64,000 nucleotides of DNA, from positions 127,166-191,165 of the forward strand of contig DATGZN010000112.1 in NCBI GenBank assembly GCA_035297145.1. Reading direction: 5' to 3'. Below are positions 46,822 through 54,901 of this stretch, piece by piece. The position numbers and the translations under genes were made by a program. The notes below the pieces were generated by a model that saw only the letters and a list, made by a program, of their open reading frames with translations, was not told the origin of the DNA and made no database searches. How positions within the stretch are numbered: the first letter of the stretch is position 1; each line of letters begins with the position of its first letter. This DNA comes from QHXW01 sp035297145 (GTDB taxonomy: Bacteria; Acidobacteriota; Terriglobia; Bryobacterales; Bryobacteraceae).

Positions 46822-47214
46822 ATGCTGGGACGAATCTTGTTGGTGGCACTGCTTACAGTTGGCATCTCGTCGGCGGCCGACGCTCTGGCCGCAGGCAAAT
46901 ACGCGGGAAAGTGGGAGGGTTCCTCGGCTTCTGGCGAGTTCCGAATGATGCTGACATCGGCGCCTGAAGGCAAATGGAGTGCTGACATCGTGTTCACGCT
47001 GGACGGCCAAGCCGTGAAGTGTACCGTTAAGTCCCTCACGGTCGCCGGATCGAAGCTGAAGGCCGTTTACGCATTCGACCTGCAAGGCTACGATTTGGAG
47101 TCGACGATCGAAGGCGAACTATCCGCGGACAAGCTGGGCGGCAAGTATACGACGCGCACTGGCGACGGGACGCTGGTGGATGAAGGTACCTGGCAGACTA
47201 CAGCCACGAGTTGA
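46822..47214 (+). CDS. small secreted beta-rich protein
   Basis: A 130-residue exported product. ATG 46822 opens a signal peptide (MLGRILLVALLTVGISSAADA). The mature part alternates short beta strands (GKWEGSSASGEFRMMLTS, WSADIVFTLDG, GGKYTTRTGDG), like a small beta-barrel or lipocalin-like fold. It sits between the oxidoreductase and the isomerase, 11 and 19 bp from them, and so is probably translated from the same message. The upstream open frame (from 46714) overlaps the oxidoreductase and is not used. Function unknown; it could be a partner subunit. Confidence 0.7.
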   Translation: MLGRILLVALLTVGISSAADALAAGKYAGKWEGSSASGEFRMMLTSAPEGKWSADIVFTLDGQAVKCTVKSLTVAGSKLKAVYAFDLQGYDLESTIEGELSADKLGGKYTTRTGDGTLVDEGTWQTTATS

Positions 47215-47233
47215 TAATAAGTCAGGAGGACAC

Positions 47234-48121
47234 GTGTCCGGATTTTCGAGACGGCAATTTTTGAAGAAATCGGCAATGAATGTCGGTGGCGCGGGACTCC
47301 TTTCAGTTGCCGCGCGGAAACTCGAAGCCAATCCGCTTGGCATGCCAATCGGAAGCCAGACCTATCCCCATCGCCAAAGAATCAAATCAGGCGATTTTGC
47401 CGGACTGTGCAAGGACATGGCTGCGCTCGGAATTGGCAATGTGGAGTTGTGCTCGCCCGGTTACGCCGAATTCGCGAGTCTGGCGGACGGTAAGCAGACC
47501 AGGCGCATCGTGGAGGATCACGGCCTGAAATGTCCGAGCGCCCATTTCGACCTGGCAGAACTTCGCAACAAACAAGACCAGTCGATCGCCTGGGCGCACG
47601 ACCTCGGAATGACCCAGATGGGCACCGCCAGTCTCGATGGGAAGGTGGAGAATGGCGTCACCACCATGGATACGGTGAAGAAGGCAGCGGAGGAGTACAA
47701 CAAGATTGGCGAAACGGCCGCCAAAGCCGGGATCCAGCAGTTCCTGCATGACGAAAGATTCGAAATGTCGAAGGTGGATGGCCGGGTGACGTACGAGGTC
47801 TTGCTGGAACTGCTCGATCCAAGGTACGTGAAGATGCAGTTCCAGATGTCCGCCATGAGGGCCGTGGGAGATCCCGTGATGTACTTCAACAAATATCCTG
47901 GCCGCTTCATCTCCATGCATTTGCAGGGCGTCGACCTGAAAGCCCCGGAGCCAGCCCGCGGACAGCGCGGTGGCCCCCAACTGGCCGTAGGAAAGGACAC
48001 CCTAGACTGGGCCAAGATTTTTGCCGCGGCCAAGACTGGTGGCGTGAAAAACTATTTCGTCGAACAGAACTGGGATCTTACGGTAGAGAGCGTGGCCTAC
48101 CTGAAGACACTATCAGTCTGA
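47234..48121 (+). CDS. Tat-exported sugar phosphate isomerase/epimerase-like TIM barrel
   Basis: A 295-residue protein of the xylose-isomerase-like/AP endonuclease 2 superfamily. I start at GTG 47234, which has an excellent AGGAGG four bases upstream and gives the twin-arginine signal FSRRQFLKKSAMNVGGAG directly. The barrel has IGNVELCSPGY and later MHLQGVDL. Members isomerise, epimerise or, in some 3-keto-glycoside systems, cleave sugars with a bound metal. It follows the exported oxidoreductase and precedes a tatA gene, so it most likely processes the oxidised product in the periplasm. The reaction is inferred. Confidence 0.82.
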   Translation: MSGFSRRQFLKKSAMNVGGAGLLSVAARKLEANPLGMPIGSQTYPHRQRIKSGDFAGLCKDMAALGIGNVELCSPGYAEFASLADGKQTRRIVEDHGLKCPSAHFDLAELRNKQDQSIAWAHDLGMTQMGTASLDGKVENGVTTMDTVKKAAEEYNKIGETAAKAGIQQFLHDERFEMSKVDGRVTYEVLLELLDPRYVKMQFQMSAMRAVGDPVMYFNKYPGRFISMHLQGVDLKAPEPARGQRGGPQLAVGKDTLDWAKIFAAAKTGGVKNYFVEQNWDLTVESVAYLKTLSV

Positions 48122-48159
48122 TAACACCGCTACCGCTTAAATAAAGGTATGATAAAGGC

Positions 48160-48336
48160 ATGATTGAAGACTTATTGCAACCCAGGCACTTGCTGGTGAT
48201 CCTGGCTGTCGCCCTATTCTGCTTTGGGCCCAAGAAGCTGCCTGAGCTCGGCAAAGGCCTGGCTGAGGGAATTCGCAGCTTTAAGGACGGCCTGAAGAAG
48301 GCGACCGCGGAAGATCCGGCAAAATCGGAAAAGTAG
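48160..48336 (+). CDS. tatA: TatA/E-type twin-arginine translocase subunit
   Basis: A 58-residue protein too short for a usual ORF cut-off. It has one membrane helix (HLLVILAVALFCF), the hinge FGPKKLPELGKGL typical of TatA, an amphipathic helix (EGIRSFKDGLKKA) and a charged tail ending PAKSEK. TatA oligomers form the pore of the Tat export system in the inner membrane. It lies 38 bp after two genes with Tat signals (45260 and 47234), an association that looks functional. No tatB or tatC is nearby. TatE-like or TatB function cannot be excluded. Confidence 0.88.
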   Translation: MIEDLLQPRHLLVILAVALFCFGPKKLPELGKGLAEGIRSFKDGLKKATAEDPAKSEK

Positions 48337-48428
48337 TCTGTTGCGGGTCCCTCCGATGAGTTTCAACGAGGCCGGTGCGTTACGCCGGCCGACGTGCCAT
48401 TCTTGACTCCAAGACAAGCGACATTAGC

Positions 48429-49196
48429 GTGCGGATCGGCCTTCTCCTGTTGGGGCTACTTCTCGCACCGCTGACACTTCCTGCGCAAGATCCGTTCGAG
48501 ATCCATATCTACGAGTACGAGCCGCTCTCGCGCGGCGAGTACAGCCTGGAAGCGCACCTCAACTTCGAGCCGCAAGGCACAGCTCTGCCGGACGGCACCC
48601 TGCTTCCCACCGAGCATCAAACCCACCTCACGCTGGAACCAACGATAGGACTGTCGGAGAACTTTGCGCTTGGATTCATGTTCCTCAACGCCTGGGAGCC
48701 CGGGTACTCGCCTCAGTTTGCGGGTTGGCGCGTTTTGCCGCACTTCTATGCGCCGGAGTCCTGGGGTTTGCCCGTGCGGCTCGGTTTTGTCAGTGAGTTC
48801 TCATTTCAAAATACGCGGTACGAAGAAAATTCACGGCGCGTTGAACTGCGTCCCATCATCGACCGTGAATTCAAACGATGGCAGATTGTGTTCAATCCCG
48901 TCTTCGAGCGTGCTTTGCACGGCCCCGGCACGGTCCACGGGTGGAACTTCGAGCCCGCCGTGCTCCTCCGCTGGAAGCGCAAGAGCTTTTCGCCATCACT
49001 GGAATACTATGGAGAGATCGAGAGCATCAATGTGCCGCCGCGCGCTCAGCCCGAAGTGCACCAGATTTTCTTAGGCGGCGACTGGCAGGCGAGTCAGGTT
49101 TTCAGCGTCAATATGGGAACGGGCTTCGACCTGAGCAGCCGCGGGCCTGGTGTGGTGCTGAAGAGCCGCTTCGAATGGGACTGGCGCAAGCACTAA
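48429..49196 (+). CDS. secreted or outer-membrane beta-rich protein
   Basis: A 255-residue protein not assigned to a named family. GTG 48429 gives a short classical signal peptide (RIGLLLLGLLLAPLTLPAQ); the frame is open from another GTG at 48375. The rest is alternating aromatic/hydrophobic strands (YSLEAHLNFEPQGT, FALGFMFLNAW, PVRLGFVSEFSFQNTRYEE) ending with VVLKSRFEWDWRKH, which suggests a small outer-membrane barrel. It might be a porin-like channel for the sugar locus. It is convergent with the PIG-L gene (four-base overlap). Confidence 0.65.
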   Translation: MRIGLLLLGLLLAPLTLPAQDPFEIHIYEYEPLSRGEYSLEAHLNFEPQGTALPDGTLLPTEHQTHLTLEPTIGLSENFALGFMFLNAWEPGYSPQFAGWRVLPHFYAPESWGLPVRLGFVSEFSFQNTRYEENSRRVELRPIIDREFKRWQIVFNPVFERALHGPGTVHGWNFEPAVLLRWKRKSFSPSLEYYGEIESINVPPRAQPEVHQIFLGGDWQASQVFSVNMGTGFDLSSRGPGVVLKSRFEWDWRKH

Positions 49197-50107
49197 ATGC
49201 GCACTGCGTGGCGCGCTACATACTCGTCCAGTGACTTGTCCGGTCCGATGTAGTGAAACTCCTCGGCGTAATCAAGTCCATACTTCTTGCCCAGAACGCG
49301 ATCCCGGTTTTCCAAAGCAACGGTGGTGAATTCGTGAATCGCCGCCGCTTCGTCTCCCGAAAACGCCGGTAGCCGCAGGTTCTTCTCCGCGAGCGATGCA
49401 TTCAGATCCCGAACGAAGTGGGTCATCATCGTCCTGCACGATCTGAGGCAAGCCAACTTCGTTTGCACCGTTGGAGCAATATCGACCACCCGGTTCACCA
49501 ATTGCGGTCCCCGCGCGAAGTAGTACTTCTCGGTTACGCTGTGGGGCTTCAGGCCGGCGGAGAAATGCTCTGGCATGTCCAGGTGCCCGCCGGACATCCA
49601 GCACGCCGCTTCCACCGCCTGCGCTGTCACATAATGATCCGGATTTTCCTCGTAGTGCCCCCACGGATCGTAACTGAAGACAGTATCGACCTTTAGCAGC
49701 CGGAACAGAAAAATCAGCCGGGCGCGGATCTCCGTGCGTGCAACGTCGTCCATGCGATGATTGCGATAGCCCAGGTCAAACGCTTGCTTCAATCCGCAGG
49801 CCTTCAAAAACTCAGCGGTATCCCGTTCATTCGCCGCGACGGTTTCACCGAAGGTGAGATCGTAGGAATCCTTTTCGTCGTTGCTGGTGCGAATGAAGTA
49901 TCCGGTGTAGCCTTCCTGCAAGAGTTTCGCCACCGTGCCGCAGGCGAAAAAAGGCCCGTCATCCAGATGCGGCGTGATGAGCGCCAGGACTCGTCCTTTG
50001 TGCGGCTCACCAGTTGCCACTCGTTCTATTAAAATCTCACTAGCAGGCGTCGATGTCTGCGCCGCGGCCGCGAGACCGAACGCGCTCAGGAAATGTCGCC
50101 GTTCCAT
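49193..50107 (-). CDS. PIG-L family deacetylase, probably Tat-exported
   Basis: A 304-residue zinc-dependent N-deacetylase of the LmbE/PIG-L fold. The metal motif is LITPHLDDGPFFACG (His about 47 and the two Asp), with the later NPDHYVTAQAV supplying the HxxH-like ligand. The N-terminus MERRHFLSAFGLAAAAQT resembles a Tat signal. Family members deacetylate GlcNAc-containing sugars; the true substrate is not readable. A start three codons upstream (50116) is possible. It sits with other sugar-active enzymes. Confidence 0.87.
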   Translation of the reverse strand: MERRHFLSAFGLAAAAQTSTPASEILIERVATGEPHKGRVLALITPHLDDGPFFACGTVAKLLQEGYTGYFIRTSNDEKDSYDLTFGETVAANERDTAEFLKACGLKQAFDLGYRNHRMDDVARTEIRARLIFLFRLLKVDTVFSYDPWGHYEENPDHYVTAQAVEAACWMSGGHLDMPEHFSAGLKPHSVTEKYYFARGPQLVNRVVDIAPTVQTKLACLRSCRTMMTHFVRDLNASLAEKNLRLPAFSGDEAAAIHEFTTVALENRDRVLGKKYGLDYAEEFHYIGPDKSLDEYVARHAVRI

Positions 50108-50125
50108 GGCAAGCATTCTCGCATG

Positions 50126-50785
50126 TTACGGCTTCCGGAATCGCGTGAATCGTTGGGTATCGACCGCAGGAATGCCGGGGAGCGTGCGAGCATCCGCTGC
50201 TGGATCGCCTATGGTGGTCCGAATGGGAACCACGCCAGCCCAGATCGGCAAAGCGTAATCTTCTTCATCGTCGATCGGGCCGCCGCTGCGCACTTTCGCG
50301 GAAACTTCGCTGAGCGGGAGAGCCAGGACGCTGGTGCTTTTCAACTCCTGCTCGGTAGGCTGGCGGACCTCATCCCATCGGCCGGGCAGGATGTGATTGG
50401 TAAAGGAGCTGAGCGCGAGTAGCTTCTCTTCCGGATCCATCACCAGCCTAGCTTTTCCCAACACCACGACCGAGCGGTAGTTCATCGAATGATGAAACGC
50501 CGACCGCGCCAGCACAAAACCATCCACTAGCGTCACCGTCAGGCAGACATCCACGCCCCCGTCTAATGTGCGCAGCATGCGGCTGGCGGCCGAACCGTGA
50601 ATATAAATGTCCTCCCCAACCCGCGCGTAACCGGTGGGAATGACGTAGGGCTGTCCATCCACCGCGAACCCCACGTGGCAGAGAAAGCCTTCGTCGAGGA
50701 TTGCGTGGACCTGCATTTTATCGTATACGCCGCGTTTGGCGAGGCGCTTTACCTGAGTGCGTGGAGTGGGAATGTAGACATCCAT
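50126..50785 (-). CDS. pyridoxamine 5'-phosphate oxidase-like FMN-binding protein
   Basis: A 219-residue protein of the flavin-nucleotide-binding split-barrel family. The block HVGFAVDGQPYVIPTGYARVG followed by IYIHGSAASRMLR is the family signature, and SVVVLGKARLV follows. Members bind FMN or F420 and catalyse redox steps, including antibiotic modification in the NimA group. It is transcribed between two exported deacetylases but has no signal peptide, so it is cytosolic. Specific role unknown. Confidence 0.87.
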   Translation of the reverse strand: MDVYIPTPRTQVKRLAKRGVYDKMQVHAILDEGFLCHVGFAVDGQPYVIPTGYARVGEDIYIHGSAASRMLRTLDGGVDVCLTVTLVDGFVLARSAFHHSMNYRSVVVLGKARLVMDPEEKLLALSSFTNHILPGRWDEVRQPTEQELKSTSVLALPLSEVSAKVRSGGPIDDEEDYALPIWAGVVPIRTTIGDPAADARTLPGIPAVDTQRFTRFRKP

Positions 50786-50795
50786 TCACTCCACT

Positions 50796-51752
50796 TTATC
50801 GCGAAGAGCGCTCGAGTTCGGTAATCCATTTCGGCACTCGACCTTCGGCGTCGTCATTCACCGGTTTGCCAATGGTGTCGCCGGTGAGATCGAACCAGGA
50901 GCCGCCGTCATCGTTATATTTGCCAGGCCCTGCATAAGCCGGGTCCTTCATGGCTTCTTCTAAACTAATAAAGCTGTAGCCGCGCTTGCGTATGATGGCG
51001 ATGGAATCGCGCAGGGAGACCGAATTCATTTCGCTGCAATGGATGAGCAGGATCTGGGGCAGCTCGTAACCGAACAGGTCGCGAGAGATCTTTTCCGCCT
51101 GTTCGAATTCGACGTCGATCACTCCTAGATAAGCTTGCCGGATCTTTTCGGCGACATCGGCTTTCCCGACGCGCAACATGCGGCTGTAGGCCCCAGCGAA
51201 CATGTAATCCTTGTAGTCGGCGGTAACGGGCGCGATGCGGTAGTGATGCTGCTCGAGAAAGTCCGCGAACTGCTGGCGCACCTCGGGGGTTTTGCCGTAG
51301 TCGAGGAACGGGTAGCGAAACCAGACCAGTTTGCGGCCGCGCGCTTCGAGCAGCGCCCGTGTGATTACCTCACCTTTAATCAGGTTGTCCTCAAACTGCC
51401 ATAACGGGACCTCATTGAGACTGGGATGCGAGTACGTGTGGTTGCCGAGATCGTAACCTGCGTCGAGCCAGTTGGCGAGGACGGCAGCGCGGCCGTCACG
51501 CTGGCCCTGCACGTTGAGCTCGCGCTCGTTGATGAAAATGGTGGCGGGCACTTTTTCCGCCTGGAGAGAGCCAAGCAGGCCGGCCGAGATCCGTTGAAAT
51601 CTCTCGAGATCCTTAAGCTCGTCGACAACGGGACCGTCATCGATGGTGATGGCTACGCGGCGCCCGCTAGCAGGGGCTTGAGCCGAAGCTGGGCAGAGAC
51701 CCGTTAGCGCGAGCACTGCTGCCAGGAGCCGAGGCGAAGGCGACAACGTCAT
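50796..51752 (-). CDS. secreted polysaccharide deacetylase (NodB homology)
   Basis: A 318-residue exported carbohydrate esterase-4-type enzyme. After the signal peptide (LLAAVLALTGLCPASAQA) come RRVAITIDDGPV with the Asp pair and YDLGNHTYSHPSLNEV with the metal-binding HxxxH, then FRYPFLDYGKTP as the third motif. It would remove acetyl groups from a polysaccharide or peptidoglycan outside the cytoplasm. It ends 10 bp before the PoxA-like flavin gene start on the same strand, and starts 8 bp after the end of paralogue B, so an operon is likely. Confidence 0.9.
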   Translation of the reverse strand: MTLSPSPRLLAAVLALTGLCPASAQAPASGRRVAITIDDGPVVDELKDLERFQRISAGLLGSLQAEKVPATIFINERELNVQGQRDGRAAVLANWLDAGYDLGNHTYSHPSLNEVPLWQFEDNLIKGEVITRALLEARGRKLVWFRYPFLDYGKTPEVRQQFADFLEQHHYRIAPVTADYKDYMFAGAYSRMLRVGKADVAEKIRQAYLGVIDVEFEQAEKISRDLFGYELPQILLIHCSEMNSVSLRDSIAIIRKRGYSFISLEEAMKDPAYAGPGKYNDDGGSWFDLTGDTIGKPVNDDAEGRVPKWITELERSSR

Positions 51753-51760
51753 TTCATATC

Positions 51761-53905
51761 TCAGCTTCCGATTCTACCGCGCAACACCGTCACGGAAGCT
51801 TTGGGCAGGGTGAATGTGGCCTGCGGATTTCCGGTGACAATTGTCCCGGCCGGTGGCCCATCGGGATCGGCGTGGCTATGGGGACCGTCGTTCTTCCACA
51901 CATACTGCTCACTGCCGAACGTTACGAGCGTGACCGGTCCGGTGAAGCTGGCGTTGCGCCTGGTCTTTGCATCTTCGAACGCAACACGCACGGTGTGTGG
52001 GTTGGACTCGTCGCGATTCACCAGCATCAGCGACCAGTTGCCATCGGGGCGATGCACCGCATACGAAGTCACCAGCACGTTTCCTTCACTGTCTTTGATG
52101 CCGGTTGCCGAAGGGAACATGTGATGAATGCCAGAGTGATGCGCGGCCCACTCGAGGTTGAGCATGTGGGCGGTCCAATAGAATGCTGTGTAGCCGTTGA
52201 TGTTGTAATCGCGGTCGGATACGAAGTTCGACCATGAGGCGGTGCCGAGGCAGGTATTCTGGATGCCCTGAGGTTGAATGGGCGAATGATAGTAAGCGGC
52301 GCCGCCACCTTCAAAGAAAGCGCCGATGCTGTCGGCCAGCCAAAGCCCGCCCCAGATGGTGCTCATGGGTCCGGTGAGTCCGGCGGCCACGCTGCTCTCG
52401 GTCACCATGAGTGGAACGTCTTTCGACACGCCGTCGGATCGCCACACGTCCAGAATATGTTTCATCAACTGCGGTTCCCGGTACAAAGATTTCCAGGTGA
52501 TGTCGCATCGCTCGAATGGGTAGTGCTCGAATGAGACGAACGCGAGGTCCGACAGCCGGCCGTGCGCTTTCAAGTATTCCACGAATCGGCCCATCCAGGA
52601 GGTTCGGCCTTGGGCATCCGGCCACACGCGGATATCTTCGTTGACGCCCTCGAAAACCGGACCGCCGAGTTTGAGCTTGGGGTCGACTTTATGAATCGCC
52701 GCAGCCCACTGGAGGTAGAGAGTGGCGTAGTCTTCGGGCATGGCGTGCTTGCCGTCGGGCTCTTCGCCCATCTCGATGTAGCTGATGGGGTAGCCGCGCT
52801 TCTCGATGTAAGCGATTTGTGCGGCGGCGTCATCCGGCGTGCCATAGAGCAGCGTTACCGGAATCATGGCGGGCAGGTTGTTGGTCAGCCCGCTCGAGAA
52901 GAAAATATCGAAACCGCTGTGTTGGCCTCCACCGGTGGCGTTGACGTCGGCGGCGGCATGCCAAGGATCGATGGAAGAAGCGCAGTAGGACGGCGCGTCA
53001 CGGCCCGTGGCGCCTTGAGTGGCGTCGACGAAAGCTCCGCTGGCATCGACCGTGCCGGCGTGAATCTCCTGGATGGCGTAGCCGACGCAGTTGCGGACGT
53101 CGTCCGATCCGTGAACATCGCAGGTATTGGATGAGGCAGTCATCCAGATACGAAGGAAGCGAGTGCTGACGGGAGAGCCGGTGAACGTCAGAGTTACAGT
53201 GCCACCCTTTCCATTCTTCACATCACCGTCGGGGAAAGTCTTCCATTCACCTTTCGGGCCGGCATCGAAATCCAGGGCCCCTGTTCCTACCCAGTACTGG
53301 ACCTGATAAGCCGCGGCGTACGGGCTGGCCCAACCGATCTGGACGGCGCTCACGGGCTTTTCAGCTTTCAAATCCACGACGACCCATTGCGGGTGGAGCG
53401 AATCGCTTTCACCGGTGAATTTGCTGGCGAGATAGGGATTGCTCTTCCAGTAGCTGAGATTGGCGCCCTGCACGGGACGATCGCCGCTGGTGGCGAAGCC
53501 GCGGTGCGGCAAAGGGTAGGAGAGGATGTAGCGGATCGGCTCCTTAAGCTCGGTCGAGCCGGTGAAGTACCCGTTCTTGTTGGCAGCATCGCTCCATGTT
53601 CCGTTATCATTCCAATGCCAGGCAGCCATGCGAAGCTCGGAGTTGTTGCGGTATGTGATGGGTCCCCAGCCGGCCGACAGAGATTCCTGGATGATGTGCG
53701 GTGTGTAGACCATGTCGATGTCCCTGTGGGAGAGGGCATCGATGGAGCTGCCGAGAGCGCTATCGGGATCGAACGAGTTAATGACGTGGCTGGGAGTGAT
53801 ATCGACGTGAACGACGGCGGTGTCCTTCGCGGAATCGGTAGCGGCGAGGCAGGGAAGTGCGGCGGCGACGGTGGCTGCGGCCAGGAACGAGCGGTGCGTG
53901 AACAT
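51761..53905 (-). CDS. secreted glycosidase-like TIM-barrel protein with inserted discoidin domain (paralogue B)
   Basis: A 714-residue paralogue of the gene at 38004-40130. Signal peptide: SFLAAATVAAALPCLAA. Then early barrel-like strands, a discoidin domain (YWKSNPYLASKFTGESDS, STRFLRIWMTASS), and the barrel with ISYIEMGEEPDGK, where the Glu pair and the flanking AAAIHKVDPKLKLGGPVF are almost identical to paralogue A. The second candidate Glu is in LMVTESSVA. It ends in a beta domain. I start at ATG 53905, preceded by GGAG; the open frame runs to 54244 without a signal. The operon continues into the polysaccharide deacetylase. Catalysis is inferred. Confidence 0.65.
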   Translation of the reverse strand: MFTHRSFLAAATVAAALPCLAATDSAKDTAVVHVDITPSHVINSFDPDSALGSSIDALSHRDIDMVYTPHIIQESLSAGWGPITYRNNSELRMAAWHWNDNGTWSDAANKNGYFTGSTELKEPIRYILSYPLPHRGFATSGDRPVQGANLSYWKSNPYLASKFTGESDSLHPQWVVVDLKAEKPVSAVQIGWASPYAAAYQVQYWVGTGALDFDAGPKGEWKTFPDGDVKNGKGGTVTLTFTGSPVSTRFLRIWMTASSNTCDVHGSDDVRNCVGYAIQEIHAGTVDASGAFVDATQGATGRDAPSYCASSIDPWHAAADVNATGGGQHSGFDIFFSSGLTNNLPAMIPVTLLYGTPDDAAAQIAYIEKRGYPISYIEMGEEPDGKHAMPEDYATLYLQWAAAIHKVDPKLKLGGPVFEGVNEDIRVWPDAQGRTSWMGRFVEYLKAHGRLSDLAFVSFEHYPFERCDITWKSLYREPQLMKHILDVWRSDGVSKDVPLMVTESSVAAGLTGPMSTIWGGLWLADSIGAFFEGGGAAYYHSPIQPQGIQNTCLGTASWSNFVSDRDYNINGYTAFYWTAHMLNLEWAAHHSGIHHMFPSATGIKDSEGNVLVTSYAVHRPDGNWSLMLVNRDESNPHTVRVAFEDAKTRRNASFTGPVTLVTFGSEQYVWKNDGPHSHADPDGPPAGTIVTGNPQATFTLPKASVTVLRGRIGS

Positions 53906-53986
53906 TGGAATGACTCCGGGCGGAATTATATCGCGATTGTCAAACACCAGGGACCGAAGCGCGCGCGAATTCCGTATTCCTAAGTG

Positions 53987-54279
53987 ATGGCGACGCGATT
54001 TCGTTGGGCCGTGGGCGTGATAGTGACGGCAGCATGTGCGTGTGCGGCCGGCGGCATCATACTGTGCGAGACGGCGCTTCATGTGCCAAAGGTTCGCCCT
54101 TTTCCTGTTCCGGCGTTCGCGACATGGCGCGAGGTTCCTCGCGCACGCTCGCTTCCCGAAATCCGCGCTGCATCGCTTTATGGCTGGTGCCGGGAGCTGC
54201 ACACACGGGAGCGTTTGCCACAGCGCCGGAACAGTTTCGGTCACGGGTGCTCGGCTGGTTTTCAGAGCACGCCCATTAG
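53987..54279 (+). pseudogene. alpha/beta-hydrolase remnant (both ends kept, core lost)
   Basis: The 5' part in one frame encodes MATRFRWAVGVIVTAACACA and ends ETALHVPK, a membrane-anchor start seen in exported acidobacterial hydrolases. The 3' part, in a frame shifted by one, encodes LWLVPGAAHTGAFATAPEQF and ends RVLGWFSEHAH with a stop at 54279, which is the C-terminal catalytic-His region of the same kind of protein. The nucleophile region in between is missing, so an internal deletion of several hundred bases plus frame change is likely. This fills most of the 53.9-54.4 kb gap. Confidence 0.55.
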
Positions 54280-54406
54280 ATGACGGCCGAGCGCCAGAGA
54301 GAGAGATCGGACTGGGTTTCCCGGGTTTTCTTTGTCCCTCTTTGCTCGCGACCTATCCAAAGTAAACGTTGACCGCAGGTTTCGCCCGGAGCAGCATAGC
54401 AGTAGT

Positions 54407-54428
54407 GGACGCAGAAGGTGCTGCGTCC
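54407..54428 (+). promoter_or_regulatory. hairpin just upstream of the first PilZ gene
   Basis: GGACGCAG (54407-54414) and CTGCGTCC (54421-54428) form a perfect 8-bp stem with a 6-base loop, ending 11 bases before ATG 54440. In the mRNA leader it could affect translation; alternatively it is a terminator for the remnant upstream. Confidence 0.4.
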
Positions 54429-54439
54429 GGAGTCTGGCC

Positions 54440-54772
54440 ATGAGCCTACCGCAATCGGATCCGAAGCAAGCAGGCGCGGTTACCGAGAAGGGCGCCGGCA
54501 AACGACTGCACGCGCGTAACGCCGTCCAGCGCCAGGTTCGTCTCTGTTGGCGAGGTAGCGAGGGAGACCGCATTCTCCAAGCGCGTGCCATCGACATCAG
54601 CAGTTTCGGGATGCTGGTGGAAGCTGAAAAAGCAATTCCCCCAGGAACGCTCGTTTCGGTGCAGACGAACGCGACGATGATCGGTAAGGCTTGCGTACGC
54701 CACTGCACACCCAAAGGCGCAAAGTACCGAATTGGCCTCCTCATGCCGGATCGCATGGTCCGCGAGCTTTAG
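54440..54772 (+). CDS. PilZ domain protein, copy 1
   Basis: A 110-residue, single-domain PilZ protein. The c-di-GMP motifs are only partly canonical: RLHARNAVQRQVRLCW supplies the Arg-rich start and ARAIDISSFGMLVE the D/N-x-S-x-x-G element. It would bind cyclic di-GMP in the cytosol and pass the signal to an unknown partner. The start at ATG 54440 is supported by alignment with the paralogue at 60478, whose product begins at the same place. An upstream ATG (54332) would add 36 residues that look non-coding. Confidence 0.8.
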   Translation: MSLPQSDPKQAGAVTEKGAGKRLHARNAVQRQVRLCWRGSEGDRILQARAIDISSFGMLVEAEKAIPPGTLVSVQTNATMIGKACVRHCTPKGAKYRIGLLMPDRMVREL

Positions 54773-54860
54773 TTCTGAATCGGCGCCCTCGATAGGTCCG
54801 TTACCAGGGCCAGCGCACTTGCATCGGCCGCCCGGATGTTGTATTCAGAAAGGCGCACTC

Positions 54861-54900
54861 ATTTTTTTTCGGCAGAGACCACGCAGGCACAAAGAGGCGC
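54861..54900. repeat. diverged GCAGAGGCGCAGAG-type repeat, copy 3
   Basis: After an eight-T run the sequence GGCAGAGACCACGCAGGCAC and AAAGAGGCG resembles the repeats at 1529 and 18257 but with several changes. As there, it abuts a start codon (54902). Confidence 0.35.
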
Positions 54901-54901
54901 C

